Assembly: GCA_025667525.1 (NCBI GenBank)
Contig: CM046876.1
Location: 571,017,469-571,081,468, forward strand
From: Glebionis coronaria
Lineage: Eukaryota > Streptophyta > Magnoliopsida > Asterales > Asteraceae
Length of the DNA stretch: 64,000 bases
Direction: 5' to 3'
Shown here: positions 55,734 through 64,000 of the stretch, piece by piece
How positions within the stretch are numbered: the first letter of the stretch is position 1
How the letters are laid out: each line of letters opens with the position of its first letter
Notes under the pieces: model-generated
What the model saw: the letters and a program-made list of their open reading frames with translations, nothing else
Told to the model about the DNA's origin: nothing
The model's database searches: none
Position numbers and translations under genes: made by a program

Positions 55734-55749
55734 TATCCCTTATTAACTT

Positions 55750-55963
55750 AAGGGGGAGCAATAACTTGTTCTACGGCCAAACATTGATTTCATTTTTACC
55801 CAAAGACCGGTTAATCCATTCAATATCCCAAATATTAATGGTTAACATTTTGGATAAGGGGAGAAAATGGGATTAAGGAGACGTAAGTGTTACTTGGCTA
55901 AAAGATGAAAATGACTTAATGATAATCCAACTTAATAGGTGTTAAGCACGTGTTAAGGGGGAG
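55750..55963 (+). promoter_or_regulatory. Polypurine-like GGGGGAG tracts
   Basis: AAGGGGGAG at 55750-55758 and 55955-55963, and AAGGGGAGAAAA near 55856. Repeated GGGGGAG tracts upstream of the 3' LTR are a described Sirevirus feature; only the tract at 57807-57816 abuts the LTR. Confidence 0.6.
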
Positions 55964-55980
55964 CGTTTTTGATGATCAAA

Positions 55981-56032
55981 ACACCTAAGGTACAAAACTT
56001 TTGATTTCAATATCACAAGTACCTTAGGTGAT
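55981..56032 (+). other. Short hairpin
   Basis: CACCTAAGGTAC (about 55982-55993) pairs exactly with GTACCTTAGGTG (about 56019-56030). Confidence 0.7.
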
Positions 56033-56704
56033 TTTCAATGATGTTTTCATGGTGGCAATTCCTTTCCAAAACACGCTTAATTCACGACGGATGTGGTGAC
56101 AAAAGGGTGGTAGGAATAGGTTAAGTCCAATGATTCATCAGAGCCGATGGAATCTTCCCAAGGACAATTCCCTAGTTAGAATTAGAAGTCCTAGGAAAGA
56201 TGGAGAAAGAATGTGAACGTAGCTGAATGCCGACCAAGTACTTAAGCTAGCACTGGAACAATCACAACAAGGTGCTAGTGATGACGTATTGGTAAGCATT
56301 GAAGGGGTTGAAGAATGAAAAAGAAATGTAAAGATAAAGGGTGTAAAGAAAGAAGCCCTCCTTACAACTTTAGGCAGAAACCGGGTCAATACATATGCTA
56401 TTGAGGTCATTTTTGTTAATGATTCTCGGTATTGAAGAAAGACATCATGGACCCAGTGATGCAATGCACAACCCTTCCCCAGCTAACTCAAATATCTCTC
56501 AAAAGGTATTTGTTTTAATCACACGGAGATCAACACGTTATCTATTGGTTTATTCACTCCGAATAAACTGGTATTGAAAAGGTGGCACTCCTCTCCAGCC
56601 ATCGCTCACTAAATCAAAACGCACAATCAAGTCTAGAGCCAAGAGATCATCAAAAGTCTCATTAGGACACTTTCCATTTATTCCTTGCTTTCTCACACAC
56701 TGTG

Positions 56705-57125
56705 AAAAGTAAGAGATTTTTCATGAGTCCTACGCAATATTCCTGTAATATTGCCAGAACATCCGAGTAATACGCAAGTATTACAATGAAGATGGAAATC
56801 CTGCTTGAGCCAACATCAAACAAGCTCATGGTAGGTTACACGTGCGGTTCTTTTAGAACCAATCTTGTGAAAAACTGGAAGGTAACAGTGGTTTAATTCT
56901 TAATTGAACTTAAACTCGTTCCAGGCCTCTTCGCATTATCATATGATCTTGCCAGAACACTCAGAGTGACTCTTTATTGACCACAGTGACGAGTGGAAAT
57001 CCTTCTAGTGTCAACATCAAACAGCACTTGGTAGGTAACGTGCAAGATTCTTTATGAATCGAGCTCGTGACAACTGGAAAGCAACGATGGTGAAAATCTT
57101 AATTGAAATTCACTTGTTCCAGGTT
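56705..57125 (+). repeat. Two diverged ~200-bp direct repeats
   Basis: Shared landmarks in order: TTGCCAGAACA, GGAAATCCT, CAACATCAAACA, TGGTAGGT, AACTGGAA, CTTAATTGAA, GTTCCAGG. Non-coding part of the 18-kb element between the third ORF and the 3' LTR. Confidence 0.7.
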
Positions 57126-57366
57126 TCATGAATTGACGGCTTTTAATCACAAGGATAATTTATCCAAGTGATTCACTCTTTATGTTCGCAGTCAGCTTTA
57201 GACGGTCGAGTAAAGAGAACGGGTTTACCCGCGAAATCCTGTCAGGAAGTTACTTAATTGAAACTATCCGTCACGGGTACGATATCTAATATCGTCCAAC
57301 GGTCTTCACCGACCGGAGGTAAAATGCTACCGAATTAGAATAAAATGTTCAAAGCCATTTTATTCG

Positions 57367-57475
57367 TGTCGTTGCTGTGTACCTGCTAAAGACGGTGGCG
57401 TTGCTGTGTACCTGTTGAAGACGGTGGCGTTGCTGAGTACCAGTAAAGACGGTGGTGTTGCGGTGTACCTGAAAA
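57367..57475 (+). repeat. ~31-bp tandem repeat, four copies
   Basis: GTTGCTGTGTACCTG followed by AAGACGGTGGC, with variants. The ORF at 57406-57744 that reads through has no recognised family. Confidence 0.75.
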
Positions 57476-57816
57476 AGTCGTTCCCACATGCTTATGTCTT
57501 TTGCAACAAAAATTCAAGAAAGTACAAGATGAAGTCTTCCGCTGTACCAAACTCTGAAGCTTTCGAGAATTCAACAAAAAGACATAAGTGTGTGGAACAT
57601 GAAGTCACGAGGAGGCAAAGTTCACAAGAAAGGCAAAGATCGCACGTGAAAGGCCAAAGAACAATGCTCTCAAGTCAAAGCCAAAAAGATCAAATCAACA
57701 TATTCACAACAAAAGAAAGAAAAGAAGAAAAGACTACGAGCTAAAGAACGAAGACTTAGTATAGTATGCTAGGTTTAGAACTTTGTAACGTGGAGTGACC
57801 TCCCTTAGGGGGAGAT

Positions 57817-58146
57817 TGTTAGAAATACGTTTTAACGTATATTAGAAGTATCGGTCACTCCACAATATGATTTATGTTGTAATAGCTCGTAGTTAGTATT
57901 TAGTTATTATTTGCTTATTAACTTAAGTAAGAACCGGTCCATGGGCTTGTCATGGACCGGCCCAAGTCCACTTATGACTTGGAACTATAAATACCCCTTT
58001 CCACTAAGGAAAGGGGTTGGTTGTTATCATTTCTTAATTTCCACTTAATAAAATTCACATAGTTTCTCTCACTTTCTCTCTCTAACTTTCTCTCTCTAGA
58101 AATTAACAAACCCCTTCATAGATTCATTGATTATCAATATTCTACA
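57817..58146 (+). repeat. 3' LTR of the 18-kb element
   Basis: 330 bp, no difference from 5' LTR seen by eye. Preceded by the polypurine tract AGGGGGAGAT (57807-57816). Confidence 0.95.
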
Positions 58147-58560
58147 TTAATTGGTTTCAGTCTTGGATTACTTCAAAAGACAAGAAGAACCGTGCTTACT
58201 CCATCTTTGCAGCAACTTGTTGGAATCTTTGGCGTTTTAGAAACAATCTCACATTCCACTCTCAGTCTATGAGGAAATGTGATATTTTTTTTTTGGTAAC
58301 CGTGATTTCCGACACATTGGCCGATTAATCCACGGGGTTTGAGACCACCGCCACACAGACTCAAACCAGGTAAAGTCCTCTCTTTTCAGGAGGTTGGCGT
58401 GGTCACTTCAAGTTTGTTTACACCTAGCAGGAAACAAACTTAACGTGTTTAAATTTAGAGGTAAACTTTGTATTAGCTGGAACGATTGGTTACAATCTTC
58501 TTTGTAATTCTTTAGCATCTTGCTAGTTCCTTTAAATATCATTTATCGCCGTTCAAAAAA
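58147..58560 (+). pseudogene. LINE 3' end, second half of target
   Basis: Continues the frame cut at 40124: WFQSWITSKDKKNRAYSIFA then TCWNLWRFRNNLTFHSQSMR. After a poly(T)-led insertion it goes on with FKFRGKLCISWNDWLQSSL and a tail-like end. Shows the 18-kb element jumped into a LINE. Confidence 0.75.
58271..58430 (-). mobile_element. SINE-like insertion in the LINE
   Basis: On the minus strand it ends GGTTACC followed by a poly(A) of about 10 and interrupts the LINE reading frame. Internal GGTCTCAAACCCCG is close to a pol III box B. No clear target duplication apart from AGGAAA on both sides. Confidence 0.4.
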
Positions 58561-59195
58561 TATATTTATATTGATAATTTAAGTATTTGAAGAGGTTGGT
58601 TGAGTACAATTACTGGCGGATCTACAATACAAATTCTAAGAAGGATGCTAAGATAGTTTTTTTATATTTAGAAGGTCATACAGTGTAATATAAGAATTTA
58701 ACGTATAATTAGCATCGGACTGTCAAGAATTAGATTCAAGTAGATCGTCAGGCTCCAGATTAGAACTATCGAAGGCCGATTAACAATGATTTTTCTTTAA
58801 GGAGCCACCGCACTGCCAAACTCCACACTCCGCATTGCCAAACTCCACATAGCTCCGTCATCGAGAAAAATATTCATTGTTTGTGAGTTGTTTTAACAAA
58901 TACCCAAGGTGCAAACGTGTAAGATAGTTTCCATAAACATCCTAAACCATTTATCAGGAGAAATAAATTAGGCATATATGACCAAGGGATACGCCCCAAC
59001 ATTTGCATGGATGTAGAGTTTTTTAATAAAATAATCATGTTCAAAGGGTGGCAGGGAAAGAATATGATTCTTTCAAAAAGGTTTTACCTTGCCAACTTAT
59101 TATATATAAAAAGAAATACAATGGCATTGGCGCTTAAAACTTTAGAAGAGTATCAATACGAATTCAACGAATTCTAATTCACTAATTCATAAGGC
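58561..59195. other. Intergenic, nothing recognised
   Basis: AT-rich, no supported feature. Confidence 0.4.
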
Positions 59196-59199
59196 TGTA

Positions 59200-60070
59200 A
59201 ATGAACTGAACGTTCAGCAAATCATTTCTCTGATCATTCGATGAAAAATTCGTTTATATTCGTTTATTTAATAAATGAACAAACAAGAACAAGATTTTTG
59301 GTCTGTTTAGTTAAATAAACGAACGTGAACAAATGCTTCGTTCGTTCATTTACGTTCGTAAACGTTCGATTATGTCCGTCCGCTTACGTTCATTTATGTT
59401 GTTCGTTTACGTTCGATTTAAAATGTCTAATATATTAGTTAGGTAAGCATGACACTAATGATGCTAATGTAATAACATGACTCAGGGCCGTCTCTAAATT
59501 TGAGAAAAATTATAAGGCTGTGAGCGAAATTACATATTGAACTTTTTAGAGAAGGAATTTTCATGAAAAATATTTGTAAATAGGCCTATAAGTGTTAATG
59601 GGACAAATTTTGAGGCTCATAAAAAAATTTGGGACCCTGTGCGGTTGCTCACCTTGCACACCCTCAAAGACGGTCCTGCATGACTATATATATTAAGATC
59701 AGTTAGGATGAAAATGATATTATTTTTAAGACCATATTTTAATATATAATTATTATATAAGTAGATAAGATGATGATATGGATCTTTTACAACAACAAAT
59801 TTAGTTACGCGCTCGTTTCGCCTATTTACATTTATATATGGCCGTTTACGTTTATTTATGTTTATTTGTGTTCGTTTACGTTTATTTATGTTCGTTTAAG
59901 TTATTAGTGAACCGATATAAACGAACATGAACAAGTTCAAATATAAATAAACGAACATGAACAATATTTTTGGTCCAATTATGTGTTCGCGTTCGTTTAT
60001 TTATTCGTCTAATATTATATAAACGAACATGAGCATACCTCCGTCCGCGTTTATTCGGTTTGTTTAATCC
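59200..60070. mobile_element. MITE-like element of TTCGTTTA/TAAACGAA words
   Basis: Two blocks (59200-59430 and 59800-60070) are rich in TTCGTTTA and TAAACGAACATGAAC in both orientations, a common plant inverted-repeat MITE type that begins GGCTGTAAATGAACTGAAC. The middle is occupied by other insertions including 59483-59678. Right end not exact. Confidence 0.5.
59483..59678. mobile_element. hAT MITE nested in the TTCGTTTA element
   Basis: 196 bp, ends CAGGGCCGTCTCTAAATTT and CAAAGACGGTCCTG, with CATGACT repeated on both sides (59476-59482, 59679-59685). Confidence 0.7.
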
Positions 60071-60765
60071 ACCAACATCAAAACGGTTACTGTGACTAGA
60101 ATCTTTGTGTGTTTTCTTTTTATGTTTTTTTATAGTTAAAATGAACAATTGTACATATGTATCTATATCGGATGAGCAAAAAAAACAAAAGAACCGGATC
60201 AGAATTGAGAATTAAACCGGAACCATAAAGAATCGAACTGGAACTGTAGGTTCCAGTTTCAATTCTTGATTTTAAGATTTTTTTTGTTTTCGGTTCGATT
60301 TTACCGTTCTCGATTCTGAAATCAAATATTCAATAATTATTAGAACATTGTAATTTTGTAATTTATTGAACTAAAAAGCCCAATATCATACGTAATATAA
60401 AAATATTATACTAGCTTACTTTATGAAAAAACAAACCAAACACCGTAAACGCTCATCTTTAATCTATTAAAACATAATCAACTATCATTACTATCGAATG
60501 GAAGTAAGTTTCATGTTCGAGTTTTAGTTTGCATTCAATGTATGACATGTTAGTATTATTGCAGTATGTTCAATATGTTGGTATGGAATTACTAATAAGT
60601 AGATTTATACATTATAAGTATTGGTTTGTATGTTATAAGTGTTGATATTGTACGTTCAGTAAGTCTGATTAATTTGTGAAAGATGTGAAAGAACAATTAG
60701 AGAAACTCAACGAATGAGATAATGAGACATAAACTACGAAAATATAAATAGTTTTCGACCAGTGG
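60071..60765. other. Non-coding, one AACCGGAACC-rich stretch
   Basis: 60175-60320 contains GGAACC/GGTTCC words in both orientations and may be a decayed inverted-repeat element. Nothing else supported. Confidence 0.35.
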
Positions 60766-60769
60766 GTAG

Positions 60770-61195
60770 CTAAAATCAAACCCATTGGTAAAACGTGGCG
60801 CCCCACTGGTAGAACTTTCACTCTTGTAGGAAATGAGTGCCCTTTAACTAGGATAGTCTCCGATTCTACTAAGACTACTAGGGAGAAAATTGAAAAGGAT
60901 GATACATCACTTAAGCCTGAACTTAAGGTTTTCTATAAAAGAAAATGTTTGCCAACTAAGACAAGTGAATCATCTCCTCAAGTCACCTCTGGCACAAGTA
61001 AGACTAACGTGAGCCCCCACATGGTTCTAAAATAGATATCGCTAGCCCACATAAAAGCATCAAACTTTCTAATGAGAATGCAGGTACCAAAGTTAATGTT
61101 CAACAAGAACACAATGTTCCAATCGTTGTATACCACTCAATTAAGGACACTCTCAGAGTCTGGTTACTGAAGAAGCTGATATCTAAGAAACAAGT
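60770..61195 (+). pseudogene. Sirevirus gag C-terminal remnant
   Basis: [19 protein letters not shown] matches the [19 protein letters not shown] stretch of the 18-kb gag (45735-45795), followed by a Ser/Lys-rich region and DTLRVWLLKKLISKKQVS. Stops interrupt it. Pol does not follow. Confidence 0.7.
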
Positions 61196-61215
61196 GTCTC
61201 GGGGGAGTTGCAGTT

Positions 61216-62260
61216 AAGCTCGTGTATATGGCTCACATTCAAATCACAGTCTGTGACCCGAACTTCAAAGAAAGGGAAGTTTATCTACGCAACAATAACT
61301 TACCCTCAAAATGAGAAATTAAATTTTTCTCGGACACGAGCTTACATTAAAACTATTCCAAGGTTTTAAGCTCGTGTATATGGCTCATCGTTAAATTTCA
61401 GACGATGACCCGGACTCCAAAGAAAGGAAAGTTTATCGCCGATGATAAACCTATCCTTACAACGAGAAATTAATTTTTCTCGGGCATGAGCTAATATTAA
61501 AAACATTCGAAGTTTTTAAGCTCATGCACTATGACTTACAGTTATATATCAGACTGTAACTCGGACTTCAATTTTAGGAAAACTTATCTTTAATGATAAC
61601 TTATCCTCGAAAAGGGAAATTAATTTTTCTCGGTCATGAGCTTGTTTTAAAACATTCCAAGTTTTATGCTCATAAAGGCAAGTGTATCTTTTAAATAAGA
61701 GAACTTTTCTTCATAACGAGAAATTCACCTTTTTCGGTCATGAGCTTTACGTTAAAACATTCAACAGTCTTTCAAGCTCATGAAAACGACTTCTAAGTAC
61801 ATGTCAACTTAGGACTCGTTCTTCAGTTAAAAGGAAAGTTTATCGTCGATGATAAACTTATCCTCACAACGGGAAGTTTACAACTTCTCGGACTTGAGCT
61901 CGTTTTGTAAGATATTCAACATCTTAAGCTCAAGTAATTGGTTTTCAAAACATTGAACACAATTTTTTGTGAATTTCTCAAAATGTTTTTCTAAATCTTT
62001 CAAAATTGTGTGTTCAAAAATGTTTTGATAAAAATAGCATGTCTTCTGGAATCAATAATATTTACGATACTAGAAATGTCATTCAATAATGACACGAGAG
62101 TTCGCGCAGAAATTCAAATGTTTTAAAACATGCTCAAAATGGCTTGTAATTATTTCAGACTGCAACCCGCTTTTCATATTACAGTCAAGTATTTCACCGG
62201 AAAGCTTTGACTCAACAACGGGAATGAATTTTCTCGGGCATGGTTTACTTTATAACCATG
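61216..62260 (+). repeat. ~150-bp stem-loop repeats, six or seven units
   Basis: Units begin AAGCTCRTG at 61216, 61368, 61518, (TGCTCAT) 61668, 61774 and 61926; a last partial unit follows at about 62130. Each has an AGACTGTAACCCGG-like word, GAGAAATTAATTTTTCTCGG and ends CATGAGCT, which pairs with the unit's own start. Within each unit GAGAAA...TTTCTC is also self-complementary. Confidence 0.75.
61946..62027 (+). other. Hairpin with conserved loop
   Basis: CAAAACATTGAACACAATTTT pairs with AAAATTGTGTGTTCAAAAATG. The loop repeats GAATTTCTCA and AAATCTTTCAAAAT of the hairpin at 55647-55733. AAGGGGGAG follows at 62469-62477. Confidence 0.65.
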
Positions 62261-62479
62261 TAAGGGATTGTGTTTAGTTAATAATATAATCTAACACGAA
62301 TATATGTACGTGTCAGTGCATTTATTTGTTAAAACAAGAGAAATCTTGTTTTTATGAAGTTATCATCTCCACAATCCGTAGAAATTTACAATTGATATCT
62401 ACATACTCGACGATGCAACTACTCAAACGGCGACTACAGCTCTTTCAATAAAACACGGGTCAACAATTAAGGGGGAGCA

Positions 62480-63460
62480 ATTGTCCAGCATTCAGAATCT
62501 TTGATGCCAAAAGTGCCAAGGTCACTAATTGGTGTCAAGACAACGATATAAATAGTACACATGATGTCAAGAGATAACTTCAGACATGACGAGGCGACCA
62601 ACATTCGTGAAGAAGAACCATGTGATTCTATCATATGATGTTCTCCATCATTCAGGTCCAACCTCGTAAATTGCTAATCTTGTGAATACATTATCATATT
62701 TAGTTTGATTATTGGTTTCTACATTTTTTTATGATAATGATTAAATTTTTCTAAGTAGCAAAATCAAATGACAAAATAATTTCAGCACCTCACATGGATA
62801 GTGTTTCGATTTTAAGTTCACACAAATGTCACTCACAAATGGTAAATGTAAGATAACACTCAAGTAGCTCGGTCATAAAATAGATAGCTACCATAGGCTT
62901 GTACATGACACATAAACATACCGTTGCGGCGTGAGCACCAGATAAATTTTCAAAGAAGCAAAACGTGGTAATTGATGCGGGTTTAAGAACAAAATATGCC
63001 TTGTCAAAGTCGTAGAACAAACTATACTAGAATAATTTATTTTATTTTATTTTATTATTTTTTTAAGAGAGTGCATCATATATACTTTTTGATTTGACAA
63101 ATGGATAGGCATCTTATCGAGATAATTGCACAAGGGATAAGATAGCACATAAGTACAAGTGTAATATATTTTAGCAAGCCAGTGTAGCTTAACTAAAATG
63201 ATAAAATGGTGATTTATTTTGCCACTTTTCGAAAATATCTATAAATTAACATCACTGCGGTTTAGTAAATGATAATCAATCACAAGTTCTGAAGCATACT
63301 AGATTATCGGCTTTCACAAAAAATAGAGAAATGTAAGGCTACGTTTTCTCACATATTTAGTGGATGGTTTTTGTGCTTAGTTATAGTGTCAATCAATGAG
63401 ATTTTTGCTTTGCTAAAACTTTATTTATTTACAAAACATATATATTTTTATTTTATTTCA
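62480..63460. other. Intergenic, nothing recognised
   Basis: AT-rich. Short ORFs have no recognised family. Confidence 0.4.
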
Positions 63461-63866
63461 AAAAGATTTTCATGTGGAGAAATTTATTTTATTTATTATT
63501 TTTCCTATTTTTCTCCTCCTCCACACTTAAGGTGAACATCTTCCTCGAGGTGATAACTGATAAAAATTAAAAATAGGAAAAATGCAAAAGGAAACGAGAA
63601 CTTCCAGGGGCTTAGTAGAAAATTGCGTGACTTCAAGAGATGAATCCAGCTTAGAGCTCCAAGTTTGCTATTTTACTGCATGATATTATAAAACAAAAAA
63701 CATGCAAAATATATACAAGGACGGTTTTATTTATTTTACAATTCCTCCTCCACACTTAAGGTAAAAAGTGGGAGATAAAATACGAATTGCCTTCCGAATA
63801 GCGCTAAGTTTAGAGTGTTCAGCCAGACTCGGCTACTCGGATTTATTTTAAAAAGAATGGGATTTC
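63461..63866 (-). mobile_element. 3' non-coding part of a Ty3/gypsy element
   Basis: Follows the pol end on the minus strand. CTTAAGTGTGGAGGAGG occurs twice (complements near 63512-63530 and 63745-63763); such tracts are usual in the 3' region of plant gypsy elements. LTR not identified. Confidence 0.5.
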
Positions 63867-64000
63867 TTATTCATCGAATTCATTACAGTTTTCTTCTTCA
63901 TGGTAGAGCTTTAGTCTATTTCCATTAACAATAAAAGTGGTATTGTCTCTACCGTATAGTTCAACATATCCAGATGGATATTGGTGTTTCACTGTATAAG
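63867..64000 (-). CDS. Ty3/gypsy polyprotein C-terminus, partial
   Basis: Runs off the window. Minus-strand frame reads YTVKHQYPSGYVELYGRDN then FIVNGNRLKLYHEEE to TAA at 63867-63869. The block with G-x-V-E-L and NGNRLK-YHE is the end of plant gypsy integrase/pol. From memory it fits the Athila/Tat side, but 43 residues are too few to be sure. Confidence 0.75.
   Translation of the reverse strand, partial: YTVKHQYPSGYVELYGRDNTTFIVNGNRLKLYHEEENCNEFDE

Larger units (their letters stand above)
40125..58146 (+). mobile_element. 18-kb Sirevirus-like Ty1/copia retrotransposon
   Basis: LTRs of 330 bp at both ends are identical by eye. Flanks ATAAT and TTAAT match at 4 of 5. Order: LTR, PBS, hairpin array, gag, pol, 27-bp repeats, non-coding block with GGGGGAG tract, second hairpin array, 1321-aa third ORF, non-coding block with further GGGGGAG tracts and hairpins, polypurine tract, LTR. 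Copia order (integrase before RT), CGG-CCG palindrome in the LTR and multiple GGGGGAG tracts are traits described for the genus Sirevirus. At 18 kb it is far larger than the usual 8-12 kb. Confidence 0.9.

Noticed and set aside
57406..57744. 112-aa ORF before the 3' LTR
   Set aside because: Starts in a 31-bp tandem repeat; remainder is Lys/Ser-rich low complexity without a family.

Overview
The window looks like nuclear DNA of a flowering plant made almost entirely of transposable elements. Codon use, an AT-rich background, copia elements with initiator-Met-tRNA primer sites, Mutator, hAT and Tourist-like elements and L1-type LINE remnants all fit a eudicot. Several retroelement proteins (the gag/pol at 41-49 kb, the long ORF at 51.6-55.6 kb, the zinc-knuckle pseudogene at 15-16 kb, the gag fragment at 36 kb) resemble, from memory, proteins predicted in large numbers from Asteraceae genomes such as Tanacetum. 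I therefore infer Asteraceae, possibly Anthemideae. No database search was possible.

Only one ordinary host gene looks intact: a single-exon plastid-type class I phospholipase A1 on the minus strand (18.2-19.5 kb) with a TATA box.

Layout. 0-2.5 kb: non-coding LTR-element debris and a 218-bp palindrome. 3.2-4.5 kb: a MITE and a Helitron-like end pair. 4.6-10.4 kb: a Mutator-type element (9-bp target duplication, about 150-bp inverted repeats) carrying a reverse transcriptase gene whose C-terminus looks like a CCHC plus restriction-like endonuclease domain. 11.2-14.3 kb: a 3.1-kb deleted copia with identical 319-bp LTRs. 14.6-16.4 kb: a GGTCC-rich inverted-repeat element, a zinc-knuckle pseudogene and a Tourist-like MITE. 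18-19.6 kb: the phospholipase. 21.4-24.4 kb: nested hAT-type elements. 24.6-28.9 kb: L1 LINE, copia and second RT/endonuclease relics. 28.9-30.7 kb: a Pack-MULE holding an ANTH clathrin-adaptor fragment. 33.0-34.7 kb: a 1.7-kb foldback. 35.9-39.9 kb: copia gag fragments, minisatellites and an internal-LTR-internal relic.

40.1-58.1 kb is one 18-kb Sirevirus-like copia with identical 330-bp LTRs, inserted into a LINE. It holds gag, pol (broken by a small deletion), two arrays of short hairpins that precede gag and a third 1321-aa ORF, and several GGGGGAG tracts. 58-64 kb: LINE tail, a SINE-like insert, a TTCGTTTA-rich MITE with a nested hAT MITE, a pol-less Sirevirus fragment with about 150-bp stem-loop repeats, and the end of a Ty3/gypsy pol on the minus strand.

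The best candidates for something little described are the RT plus restriction-like-endonuclease gene (two copies, one inside a MULE) and the giant Sirevirus with a third ORF and duplicated hairpin-array leaders.
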